Below are positions 8,561 to 18,709 of a DNA stretch of 27,051 nt, piece after piece (within the stretch, counting starts at the first letter, position 1; each line of letters starts with the position of its first letter). Below the pieces are notes generated by a model. That model worked only from the letters and a program-made list of their open reading frames with translations. It searched no databases and was not told where the DNA came from. A program made the translations under genes and the position numbers. This DNA comes from Chara braunii. Its lineage: Eukaryota > Streptophyta > Charophyceae > Charales > Characeae. Location of the stretch: assembly GCA_003427395.1 (NCBI GenBank), contig BFEA01000371.1:672410-699460 (forward strand), in the 5' to 3' direction.

Positions 8561-10124
8561 AGTTCTTCTTTTATTCTCTATGTAGAAGGCGCCATTTTTA
8601 GTTGTTGCTGCTAGGAATCGGATCATGATTCGGATGCTATTGAAGCCCGCTGCTTGCGAGGTCGGATGCCGCAGCAAAAGGGGAGAGAGTTGATACTGAC
8701 TGTTCCTCTTCGGATAAGTGTTGTCGTCGTTCTCTCTCTCAGCAGTAGTGGAGTTCCAAGATATAAGGACTACATGTCATTGTTTCCCCTTACATAGACT
8801 GTGGTTAATGCTACTGTGTGGCCGACAAAAAGGGGAATATTGCCTGTGGCGATATATCTGATACAGTTGTTACTTCTCCCCCAACTGCTACTGTTCTCCT
8901 TGGAGGGTTGTTGTTGTCAAAGGCTGGGGTACTATTATGTTTGCAGTTGCTATATCTTTGAAGGTCGTTGATGTGTCTTGCGCGTTGTGGCGACTGAGAC
9001 GTTGTTGTTGTTCTCCGCTGATCATTGCGGGGCACTCGGCAAATTGGTGTTGCGAATACCGTCGTACTTTTGCTGAGTTACAGTTGTTGTAGTTGTTGCG
9101 ACTGGCTACGTTTGCGGAGCACTACTACTATATACTCCATCATCTGTTGAGCCGTCGCTGGTCGTAATCCAGCTCAACCGGACAGGGTTCGTCATTGGGA
9201 TGGTCCAGCAGAGGCTGGTGGTACTATTATGCAGCCAGGCACCACTGTTGCTTGTTGTGATCAGCTAGAGAGGAGTTGCCGCAACTGCTTGCCCTTGCTA
9301 CCCCACTACTAAGCTTAGCTCTTTGTAGATGAGATGGGCGAGCTGCTATTTGACCTCCGAGTCAAAGACTGTTGTCGTCTGTCGGGCGTGCTGCTGTGTG
9401 TCGGTAGATATTTGTTGTGCACGCAGCTCCTGAGCATCATTAAAAGGTTGAGCGTGCCTTATTTTGTTGAAGTTTACTGAATGTTTCGACTAGAGCACAA
9501 AATTGTTCTCTATTTGAACGCAATCGTTCTAAGTTACGCACTCCACAATTTGGACAGAGGCAGAGGCGGTATGATTCGAGGGAGTGGTCAAGCGTCAAAA
9601 GGAGGTCATTATAGCGATTCGAAAGGATGTCAAAAAGTCGTAACTTTGCGTTTTGACTAAGGTTTGACCATCACCACTGCGTTTTTGACCATCATTGCGG
9701 GCCTCTGAGGCGCATCAAGACTTCATGGCCCTCTCACGCAAGTGTGAGTGCACCCCTCTTGTATCTGAGTATTTGAATATCTCACCTTCTGCCCTTTTCA
9801 CTCTCAGTCTAGTCTTCTAGTTCAGAGAGGAAGGCAGCAGGCAAGATTGAATCCCGTAATCCGTGTCAAGGTCTCTATGGGAGGTTTGCCCCACCGATTG
9901 CTGGAGCTCTGCCTGGGTTCAGGCGGGACCCTGGAGGCATGGGTCTTTGAGGTAGGTCGACACCATCTCCCTTAGGATCACGTATACCCCTATCTATACC
10001 ACCCTTCTTTCAGTTTGACCAAGTTTTGAATTTTTATATATTTCCTTGACTTTAGTTTAAGACTTTAACTGAATTAGAAACAAATTACTATGTTCATCTA
10101 AATTTATCTGCCTGAAATGAAATC
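8561..10124. other. Non-coding stretch, GTT/CAA-rich in part
   Basis: Between about 8700 and 9420 there are many GTTGTTGTT-type runs, which read on the minus strand as glutamine/threonine-rich peptide (for example within 8811-9035). No conserved domain is recognised. From 9480 to 10124 I see only short scattered repeats such as GCGTTTTGAC. Confidence 0.45.
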
Positions 10125-10927
10125 CACAATGTTTGCTTGCGATGATTTGAAGGGGGCTGAGGATGAGGTCCTCCTGACTGATCCGATCGCTTTGCTTGTT
10201 TGCCTATGACATTGAAATGGGGCTGGAGATGAGGTCCTCCTGACTGATCCGGTCGCTTTGCTCGTTTGCCTAAGACATTGAAATGCGGTTGGAGATGAGG
10301 TCCTCCTGACTAATCCGGTCGCTTTGCTCATTTGTCTTAGACATTGAAATGAGGTTGGAAATGAGGTCCTCCTGACTGATCCAGTCGCTTTGCTTGTTTG
10401 CCTAAGACATTGAAATGAGGCTGGAGATGAGGTGTTCCTAACTGATCCAGTCGCTTTGCTCGTTTGCCTAAGTTATNNNNNNNNNNNNNNNNNNNNTTTG
10501 CTCGTTTGCCTAAGTTATTGTAATGAGGTTGGAGATTATGTCCTCCTGACTGATTCAGTCGCTTTGCTTGTTTGCCTAAGACATTGAAATGGGGTTAGAG
10601 ATGAGTTTCTCCTGACTAATTCGGTCGCTTTGCTCGTTTGCCTAAGACATTGAAATGGGGTTGGAGATGAGGTCCTCCTGACTGATCCGGTCGCTTTGCT
10701 CATTTCCCTAAGGCATTGAAATGTGGTTGGATTTGAGGTCCTCCTGACTGATCCGGTCGCTTTGCTCATTTGCCTAAAACATTGAAATGGAGGTAGAGAT
10801 GAGGTCCTTCTGATTGATCCGATCACTTCGCTCATTTGCTTAAGACTTGAAATGAGGCTGGAGATGAGGTCCTCCTGACCGATTCGGTCGCTTTGCTAAG
10901 TCAGTCGGTTTTGCTTGTTGACAAAGC
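10125..10927. repeat. 66-bp minisatellite, about 12 units
   Basis: The anchor TTTGCTYGTTTGCC recurs at 10191, 10257, 10323, 10389 and 10455, then after the gap at 10497, 10563, 10629, 10695, 10761, 10827 and about 10892. The step is exactly 66 bases except across the gap and at the last, decayed unit. Consensus blocks are CCTAAGACATTGAAATG, GGAGATGAGGTCCTCCTGAC and TGATCCGGTCGC. Because 66 is divisible by three, the minus strand is open through most units and encodes a 22-residue repeat of the type TSKATGSVRRTSSPTPFQCL, with about two stops. The open frame follows from the unit structure and does not prove translation. Confidence 0.95.
10477..10496. other. 20-N assembly gap, probably an overlap artefact
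   Basis: The 22 bases before the gap (10455-10476) and the 22 bases after it (10497-10518) are identical, including the array-private variant AAGTTAT in place of AAGACAT. Removing the Ns and one copy restores the exact 66-base phase. The two contig ends therefore probably overlap and no sequence is missing, although a collapsed array cannot be excluded. Confidence 0.8.
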
Positions 10928-11344
10928 TCTGACTCTTCTACTTATGAGAATAAACCAGGCTAATGTGTTAAGGATTGCATGGGGTTTGACCTAGAACAAC
11001 TTGAAAAGTTAAAGATTAAAAAAAAAAAATACAAGACTCAGGTCTTTGTAAATTATAACAAAGAGAAAGGTGAAAGCTTTGGATGAACGATTTTGTTTGT
11101 TTTTGAACTGGCTGAATGAGTTATTGGCAAAACATGCTTGTTAGCAATGCCTTGTCTTTTGTTCAAGTTTTATCTATTTTTGCTGCTTAGTAAGGTAGTC
11201 TTTAGTGTTCGCCACGTGCTGGAGCTAAAAGAGTTAGTTCAATTCCTGCATTTTCTTAGTCAAGTTTATTTCACTTAGTTCAAGTTCTTGCATTTTCTGA
11301 GATCATTTATTTTACTTGGCTCTGTATAAATTTTGAAAAGTTAT
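10928..11344. other. AT-rich non-coding stretch
   Basis: No gene is seen. The stretch contains an A tract near 11019 and a loosely repeated TTCAAGTTYTTGCATTTTCT motif near 11240-11300. Confidence 0.5.
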
Positions 11345-11770
11345 TTTTCCTACGGGAAGCGCTGCCGAAATTTTCTATTGAACCAAGAAGTTAGTCAAAT
11401 TTTGAACTTTCAAAGTTCAACTTTTGTCAGAGTTTATATATGGCTTGGTTAAAATATGGAAAACCTACTTTTCTAGGGGAGGTGATACCCAAATTTTTAC
11501 TAAATCAAGGAGTTAGACAAAATTTGACTTCGTGAAGTCGGAATTTATTTTAAGTTCAATATTTAACCTCGTATAAATTCTGAAAATACATTTTTTTCTA
11601 CGGGGAACGCTGCCGAAATTTTTCTAGTTTTGAAGAGTTAGATTATATTCTGGTAGGAGAAGTATTGACAATCTACCCTGTGTAAGGGAAATGCTGCCAT
11701 ATTTTTCTGGTAAGGAGAAGTCTTGGCAATCCACTTGTGTAGGGGAGATGCTGCCAATTTTTTTTTCTTT
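11345..11770. repeat. Degenerate repeat with CTACGGGGAACGCTGCCGAAA core
   Basis: Five related cores lie near 11351, 11472, 11598, 11677 and 11736. The first three are about 120-126 bases apart; the last two are about 58 bases apart with shared flanks (GAGAAGTCTTGGCAATCCA-like). Each core is preceded by an AT-rich stretch and followed by AATTTTTCT. The array is old and strongly diverged. Confidence 0.5.
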
Positions 11771-13402
11771 TTTGAAGGTTCGTTTGAGGGATAGATTTAG
11801 GATCTAACCTTATGAGATTCTTAGTGAGATATGATCTGAATATTTCTTTTTCGAACACTTAAAGTTCAAGCATTTGGGATTTTGCCTTGTGTTGTGTAAC
11901 AGGTCCTTCTTGGTCATTTTGATTCAAAATCTGAGTAGTTCAACCAAATCCTACAAAGATCGTCTTCTATTATTTTTTTGATAACAAGTCGGTTGGTTGA
12001 TCGCTGACTCGTCGGCTCGCGACACAACTTTGTTTATACCTATACCTCAACTTGATGCCTTAGCCTTGAGATTTGATATGTTTCTTTGAAGGTTTTAACT
12101 TGACTTCTTTTAATGGTCATTATAAAGAACTGGTGGGTTTTTATAGAAAGTTTGACAATGGTTGAGGCATGAACATGTAAACGTGGTGTTAGTTACACGG
12201 AATATTAAAGTTGACCACATTGGTGCATGACAATGTGACTTTCGTATGTGTATGTGTCTTATGCAGGTAAGTATTTTGCAACTTAGTATACGAGTCTTAC
12301 TTTGGAGGCAGTGAGAACGATAATCATGTGTCGCACGATCTGCATACTTAATGGGTTTATTTTCCCTTCTTTTATTTTATCCCGAGCTCTTATTTAATAT
12401 GGGTATTGGAATGCCTGTTTATTTATTGAGTGATTTTGCTTGTTAATTTTTATAGTTGGACGTTGAAGTCTGTGGCAGTCATCAAAGTCAAACCCCTTGA
12501 CTTCTCTCCAGACCCTGGATGATGGAGCTTGTCTCTGTGACCATAAGGGTTGACTGTCACCACAGGCCGACATCTGTGTACCACCCACTCTCTGCAGGGT
12601 GCATAAGAGGGTGTGGTTCTCAACCACCTTAGCGGTTGTATAATGTCGAGAGATTATCCCCTCAAGGCGCGTGTCAGCCGACACTTGAGTGTCGAACGTG
12701 ATTCTCGAGACCATCGAGGACCGCGCGATTATGGGTACTACATTGTACTTCCTAGTCGCGATTGCTTGCGTATGAATGCATGGTTAGTCGATATACTATA
12801 CAAAAGTCTGCGTATGTGCGGTTTTATCTTGAGTCTCACGCACGACGTCTTACCAATTTTTGTGTCAAGAGGTTATGAGTTGTATATTGAAGGGATTAGG
12901 AGTCACGATGTTTTGTTTCGTGCCAGTGTGAGTGATATGACTTTTTGCTTTGGCGTCGTGTAACAAGTCTTAAGAAGGATACGTCCTAGTTGACCGACGA
13001 CGAGTCGCGCTTGGGACTTCAGCCCCCCAGTGTGTCGGCTTGCGTACGGGTCTGATAGAGGCGTGAAACCGCGCGTACCCCCTATATGCTACAGCGTACG
13101 AAAAAACGTCATCGGTTGGTCCACCTCTGCGATTGCATGTAAAAACTTTCATATTGTGGACTGATAGCTCGGCGGGGATACATCCACCTAAGGGATGGTG
13201 ACAGCTCCCGTAGGTGGAGGTAAGTTGTACCTCGCATGGTCCTATCCTGTCATAGGGGTTCGCGAGAGGTATGGCTAGCGAACTCGGCCAGAGATGCAAC
13301 GCTCTACGACTAATTAAAAGTCCTGTCGAATCCTACATGACGCGGACGGGAAGGTCACCCGTCTTGTGGGGACTGTGCGCACAACAGCGGGACCCCTGTC
13401 TT
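11771..13402. other. Unannotated stretch, CpG-rich from about 12.6 kb
   Basis: I do not recognise a gene. The sequence is AT-rich to about 12450 and clearly richer in CG dinucleotides from about 12600 to 13380, unlike its flanks. A strong plus-strand splice-donor match (CAG|GTAAGTAT) lies at 12264-12274, without a coding frame to support it. The longest frames (12394-12714 minus, 12613-12963 plus, 12970-13299 minus) have no recognisable motif. Confidence 0.35.
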
Positions 13403-13748
13403 CCCATCAACTAGAACTCCCTTCCTAATCTCATCATTGACAGAGAGTCTCCCTGAGTTTATATCTCATCAACAACTACAATATCGCATCCCAACCCCCT
13501 CATAAGTTGGGAACCTCCTATGTTTATTAACTGCTTATCAACTGAGTTAAGAGTCATTCTATCTCACATTACCAATTAGAAAGTTCATGTCTCTGTCATC
13601 GGCAAGAATCGCCCATTATAGTTTCCTCATAAACAGGAAGTACCGCAACTCCTTTGTCTCATTGTCAACTAGAACCCCACATCCCTGATCTTCATGATCG
13701 ACCGCGAGTTTTATCCCGTTCATCAACTAGAATATCAACCGGAAATGA

Positions 13749-13752
<4 letters not shown>
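13403..13752. repeat. Degenerate ~32-bp minisatellite, about 11 units
   Basis: Units begin with TCATCAACTAGAA or a decayed form at about 13403, 13431, 13466, 13500, 13535, 13570, 13596, 13627, 13659, 13692 and 13720, with spacing of 26 to 35 bases. The second half of each unit is C/T-rich (CCCCACATCCC-like). The array runs directly into the TA microsatellite. Confidence 0.7.
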
Positions 13753-13788
<36 letters not shown>

Positions 13789-13846
13789 TATATATAGATA
13801 TATGTATGTATGTGTGTATATATATTATATATATACATATATATGT
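13752..13846. repeat. (TA)n microsatellite with GA/GT interruptions
   Basis: Pure TA runs to 13785, then TA blocks interrupted by G (TAGATA, TGTATGTGTG) to 13846. It lies about 40 bases before the first LTR. Confidence 0.9.
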
Positions 13847-13886
13847 ACAATCAGCTCCAAATGTATATATATACATATACAATCAG

Positions 13887-14025
13887 TGTGAAATGTATTT
13901 CTACTAAAAAATATAATATATTACAATTGACGTGTTCAAGTATCCAGTGGCCACAGCCGCAACTCAAAGCTACAATCCCAACTCAGGTAATATGTGCTCA
14001 ATTCCTCTATATCCCTAATATATGG

Positions 14026-14112
<87 letters not shown>

Positions 14113-14220
14113 TTTGCTTGAATATAACTGCGATGTATCACTCTCAAGCTTCAAGTTGGCGACTATGGTCGCCGATTTCCTCCTCCCTACTATCCTAACT
14201 ATAGTTGACTCTTGTTGTCA
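13887..14220 (-). repeat. LTR, element 3' side
   Basis: It aligns with 15930-16278. Shared blocks include TGTGAAATG/TGTGAGATG at one edge, AAAAAATATAATATATTA, CCCAACTCAGGTA, GCGATGTATCACTCT, and CTACTATC near the other edge. The (CT)n tract sits inside it, where the other LTR has only a short C/T-rich run. Confidence 0.7.
14026..14109. repeat. (CT)n microsatellite inside the LTR
   Basis: About 84 bases of CT with one CTTT interruption near 14045. The other LTR has TCTCTCGCTCTTTC-type sequence at the same place, so the tract expanded after insertion. Confidence 0.95.
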
Positions 14221-14225
14221 AGGTG

Positions 14226-14238
14226 CTTGCTTCCTCCC
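14226..14238 (-). other. Candidate polypurine tract
   Basis: The minus strand reads GGGGAGGAAGCAAG just before the start of the 3' LTR, the position where plus-strand DNA synthesis is primed in LTR elements. It is assigned from position and composition only. Confidence 0.4.
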
Positions 14239-14892
14239 CTGATGCTTGCCCTTCATACAAGTCGTACTGTCACACAAACAACTAGCAACGCTTCCCCATA
14301 CGAATGAACAACTGATTTGGCTCGACACTTTAGCAGCTTAATGTAGTTGCAGTTGATTGTTTGTGCCTGCTTCGGACTGGTAATGGTCGCCCGCGGCCTC
14401 TCCCTTGCCAAAATCGGTGTTTTCATAAGTCTCCGGACTTCTTCGGAACCCAACTGCAAATCCGGACTTTGGGATTTGACTTCTGACCTATGACATTTCC
14501 GTACAGCAGCCTAGTGACCTACGATAGCTTCGACCTGTAGATCCTACAACCTACCCTACTGAAACGCCAAGTACAGGGACTTCGGGGATTGACTGCATGA
14601 AATCCTTTCACCCCTTCCGCCCTTATTTCGAGGTCCTTTGATGAGTTCAATCTTTATCTGTCTATAATGTTAACTCCTCTCCTAGAAGCATGCTTATCCT
14701 AGTAAGATACAATATTATGAGTTGTAGTCTTCATCAGTTCATCTCTTGTGTACAAATGGTAATTGACAAGCGAATTGAAACTTTCAGTTATATTGTCACT
14801 GTGGTCTACACCCTTCTCCCAGTTCCACATACATTTTCTTATACTAAGATACGGTCAATGTGATACCCTTCATCGATATCAGGAGGTATGAT

Positions 14893-15900
14893 CTACCTGT
14901 GTGAAGCGAACCGATCATTTGTCACATAGGGCAGCAACTTGAATTGGTGGAGCACAGGATATGTGTGTCGATGCAACAGAATGTCAACAGTGTAGGAGGG
15001 AACATCTACGAATCCCATGACATTTACGATCTCCCACGAACCTCCGTAAGCAGGTAACAACCCATGCGAAATATTCCCCTTCTTAATGAAGTATTTTGAC
15101 TTCACCAAGACAAGATTGCCAACAACAAACCTCAACAATCTACGATGCTTATTTGCTTGTTATACCATCAGATGCCAAACTTTCCAGATATTCTCAGCAA
15201 CCTTTCAGATTCTCTTCTTATAGTGGACAACAAACACTCTAGAGGCAATCTATGAATCTGTCAGAATTTAGGCAGTCCATTGGTTGTCGTGGTCGCCACC
15301 CCTTGTGCAACTCATTCGATTCCAATTAGTTGCTAGGTGCACCGAAGTTCGTCTTATTCTACCTAATTTGACCTAATGTACATGCGTAACATTTGTTGTA
15401 ATGTCTTTGTTTACAGTGTCCGCGTGACAACATAGCTAATTTTGACCCGTAGACTTTTATTAACTATTGTCCCAACTTGCTTGTGATTCGGGTGTCTCTA
15501 TTGCTAACTATAGTCAATTGATGTTTATATTATGCTACTGAATGCTCGAAAAAATTCTGAACGATAAGAATTATCTTTGCCTCGGTATCGACTACGATAA
15601 TCAATTGTGTCTTGTCACTTCAACTCTTGACTTTGGTGTTCATAAAGTCGATGAAAACTAGATACGACAAAGACAACAAAATTGCTAAACCAATCAACTA
15701 TGACCATCACTTGTGTCTTACCGCTTTGACTCTTGAGGTTGGTGTCAATAAAGTCGAAGGAAACTAGATCCTTTGGATCCAAGGCTATAGGGAGTGGTTT
15801 CAACAATCCTAAGAGAGGCTGTGGCGAACTCTGTGCTATGAACCTCGCAATTCCAATTCAACTCGCATACACAAGATGCAAGCATTTACATAAAAATCCA
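14893..15900 (-). pseudogene. Ty3/gypsy integrase remnant
   Basis: In minus-strand order there is a decayed zinc-binding segment near 15885-15850 (SCVCELNWNC, CxxC-like). The start of the catalytic core follows (GLLKPLPIALDP, then FDFIDT, then KTQVMVIVDW, which holds the first catalytic Asp). After a long damaged stretch comes the C-terminal part: VVHYKK, QANKHR, FVVGNLVLVKSKYF, LLPAYGG.WEIV, PSYTVDI and HTYPV. The last is the GPY/F-type module that precedes the tail in chromodomain-type gypsy integrases. Several stops and frame changes interrupt it, and the rest of the catalytic triad is not visible. The open blocks are 15615-15806 and 14893-15138. Confidence 0.75.
15605..15775 (-). repeat. 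Tandem duplication of the integrase core segment
   Basis: The segment coding for FDFIDTNLKSQSGKTQVMVI (about 15700-15770) recurs about 100 bases downstream on the minus strand (about 15605-15665) as the diverged FIDFMNTK ... DKTQLIIVVD. DNA blocks such as AAAGTCGA.GRAAACTAGAT and TTGTGTCTT are shared. Both copies keep the Asp-containing motif. Confidence 0.65.
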
Positions 15901-15929
15901 CACCACGTCTAAGAGATTAAACATGAATA

Positions 15930-16278
15930 TGTGAGATGAATTTCCACTAAAACATTAGTAAAAAATATAATATATTATAATTAAATACTTCAAGTATTTA
16001 GCAGTTGCAGTCGTGAGTCAACAGTGTACTCCCAACTCAGGTATGCGCTCAACTCCCCATCCCCTGGTGTCTAACTTCTCTCGCTCTTTCTTTTTTAATT
16101 ATTGCTAAGGTATTGTGTCACACAAGCTCACTATTTGCTTAAGCTCTCTCTCACTCTTCTTCTTCCTCGACTTTTCCCTGAATGCTATTGCGATGTATCA
16201 CTCTGAATCTTTGCGGCAATGGTTGCAAACCTCATCTTCCCTACTATCACAACTCTTCTTTTGATTTGGACAACATCA
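15930..16278 (-). repeat. LTR, element 5' side
   Basis: This is the partner of 13887-14220, with blocks in the same order and orientation. The edges (TGTGAG at 15930, TCA at 16276-16278) are my best estimate from where the alignment starts and stops. Confidence 0.65.
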
Positions 16279-16554
16279 ACTTCTTCGTAAGAAATGAAAG
16301 ATGAAAAAAAATTCAATTAAAAAATAATCGTTTATATTTTAAAATATTCATTCCAAAGCTATTTTACTTATACAAATTTTAATTATATTTGATAAGTTTT
16401 CATCTAAAAATGAGTTTTCCTTTCCAACTACATCTAGTTGTTGAAGATGGAATCAAACTCTGGACGGGTTTAAAAGATGTTTTAATTAAACTTTCATTTT
16501 ACCACAACAAACATCTTCTAGTTAAGATTGGATTGACATATTTGCTAAGTAGCA

Positions 16555-16627
16555 AATCCGGATATCCGGCAGACCAATTTTATCCAGAATTTTCAATCCG
16601 GATGAAATTTCCGGATTAATTCCGGAT
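16555..16627. repeat. Cluster of ATCCGGAT-type palindromic motifs
   Basis: ATCCGGATATCCGG, AATCCGGATG, TTTCCGGATTAATTCCGGATA occur within about 70 bases. A related hairpin (ATCATCCG, loop GATTTT, CGGATGAT) follows near 16990-17014. Confidence 0.6.
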
Positions 16628-16953
16628 ATAAAAAATTCGACTCTCCTCAAAATATTTTTTTTTTACCGAAAAAATAAATTCAAAAAAATATGAGAAAAAA
16701 TTATGTTGTCCATATTAATGATATGAACAACTTTTGGCTTGAAGCCATCTTTGATTACTCACCAGATATGAAGATAAAAAATAAAACAAAACAAGAAAAT
16801 AATATTTAGATAAAAAATTATAAAATGAACTAAGCATCCCCTCTCTAAACCCCTTTGTTCCCTATCTTATCCCCTTTGAACCCTTTCAGGCCCTATCAAG
16901 CTTTTCATGAAACAAGAACGTCGTTCTATTGTATTTTGCATGCATAATATCAC

Positions 16954-16980
<27 letters not shown>
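16954..16980. repeat. Poly-T tract
   Basis: Twenty-seven T are followed by an AT-rich run. No element body is recognised on either side. Confidence 0.9.
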
Positions 16981-16984
<4 letters not shown>

Positions 16985-18709
16985 CTTTTTTTAATCATCC
17001 GGATTTTCGGATGATCCTACCCCCCGATCATCCAGCCCGATAGTTCGACTAGATTATTCGACCAGATAACCCATGCTACCTAGGATATTTGTGACTCGAA
17101 CTCCTTATAGTAGAATAATCGTCCAATCACAATATTTCATGAACTCGTTCAAACTTTCATTTCATCTCTATCATGCAATTTAAACAAGAAGTGATGCCAT
17201 ATTCTTGGAAGGAAGGTTTTTAAGTAAGGTAAAAAAATTAAAAGTGGAATAACATTTGTTAAGGTGAAATAAAAATTAAAATTTTAGAATATAATTTTAC
17301 TATAAAATATAATTATTTAATTCTATAATTTTTATTTACATATATTTTTTTTCGAAAAGAACAACAACCTTAAAATATGAACATTGAACCTACCGACCAA
17401 AGATACTTCATAGTGATTTTTGTCATTTGAATGTATCTACAGTCAAATTTCAAACTTGAATCCGTATTTCAACAGTTTGTGGGTATACCAACTGAGTTAT
17501 GCATCTTGATGTTGCGCTCGGATTTCATTATAGGTTCAAGTTCAACTTTTTTTTTTTTTCATTTTTTTACATTTCCCCCCTTTCTTTCCCTTTTGCTGCT
17601 AGCTTCCTCAAGTATGAAATACTTTCGAGCTTCCAATTTAGGTATCTTCATTGGTGTGCTATTGTGTAGTTTCAAGCTAAACTTTGTGAAAGAATCTCAA
17701 TTATTTCTTTTTAGAATGTTTGACTCGCTTATAAGATATTATTGAAAATTGTTATCAAGGTAGTCGGATCTTAAGAATTTAAGGGCTAGTATAAACAATT
17801 TATGATTTATGCTACTATGGTACGACGGACTTCCTATCCTGCGTTCTTGTCAGACGCCTAGTAAGAACTCCGATGTAAGGAAAAAATCTATTATGAGAAC
17901 AAAGTTCTACTTAGGGTGGTTTTTCTCATCCATGAGAATATCTTGTCGTCCGAATATAGTAGGCGGACAGGGTCTACTAGATTTTTCTTAGTAATAAAAT
18001 CTCAAGATTTTTGGATTGTTGTGAAAGGATTGACAACGTTAAAAATTTTCTTGAAGTACAGGTTTTGGATTGAATTCCAGTATCACATGAGGATCACACG
18101 TGATGAGAGAGGATCAGTTATTCAATTGAGTGGAAGAAGGGGGTATTTTTTATCTGTACGTTTGGACCGTGGAGTCTAAAAATAGCTAGTACTTCTTCCT
18201 CCTAATAACTTAGGTCTTATTTGAGTCATCTGTCGGTGGTATTATCTTGCCAAGTGATGTTATGTATTATCATCAAGTTGCTCGCCCTGAACTTATTGTG
18301 GAGAAGGATAATTGTGGCAGTTGAGCCATCCCGTGAGACGTGCGGCAAAAATGCGACCTTGACATGTCTCATTTTTTTCATGACAAAGATTTAAATTTTA
18401 TTATAAGACAAGTTTTTTGTAGATATGATATGTCTAGCGGATTGTGACCGAGCCGATTCATGGTTTCTGTTAGGTTTCTCCATTTGTTATCTAGAACATG
18501 ATATGTCAGGCCGTTCACATTCCAAAAGTAAAGAATGATTTATGGTTTTTTATACTTTTTATATGATTACGCTGAAAATATCTTATTTTGTAGTGGGTTT
18601 AAATCTCTTCACGTTGATTAGGATCAGTGTGTCACCACAGTCAAGGGAGTTGTCAAGGGCATTGTCCATCTACAAGGTCCTCTTTCACCTTGATTTGTGA
18701 CTAGCCTAT

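Larger units (their letters stand above)
13887..16278 (-). mobile_element. Ty3/gypsy LTR retrotransposon, internally deleted
   Basis: Two diverged direct repeats of about 340 bases flank a 1.7-kb interior that encodes only integrase, on the minus strand. Order in element orientation: 5' LTR (16278-15930), integrase (about 15900-14893), unassigned tail, purine-rich tract (about 14238-14226), 3' LTR (14220-13887). Gag, protease, reverse transcriptase and RNase H are absent, and the integrase zinc-binding region starts within about 60 bases of the 5' LTR. No matching target-site duplication or clear tRNA primer site was found. The copy is old: the LTRs have diverged and the frame is broken. Confidence 0.7.
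16279..18709. other. AT-rich stretch without recognised gene
   Basis: The region is strongly AT-rich from 16280 to 17400. It contains a cluster of TCCGGAT-type motifs (16555-16627, again at 16992-17010), 27 consecutive T (16954-16980) and several A-rich runs. Open frames near 17431-17745 and 17916-18179 on the plus strand show no recognised motif. Confidence 0.5.

Noticed and set aside
9035-9110. Possible gag zinc knuckle (CCHC) on the minus strand
   Set aside because: Cysteines and a histidine are present, but the CX2CX4HX4C spacing is not met and the surrounding frame has stops.
10125-10927. CRISPR-like array
   Set aside because: Units are contiguous with no unique spacers, 66-bp period and many substitutions. 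This is a minisatellite in eukaryotic DNA.
13936-14154. Frame encoding a long Arg-Glu repeat, with Ser-Leu frames on the other strand
   Set aside because: It is only the translation of the (CT)n microsatellite.
15930-16278. Independent solo LTR unrelated to 13887-14220
   Set aside because: Its blocks match the other repeat in order and orientation, and the integrase between them runs in the orientation consistent with one element.
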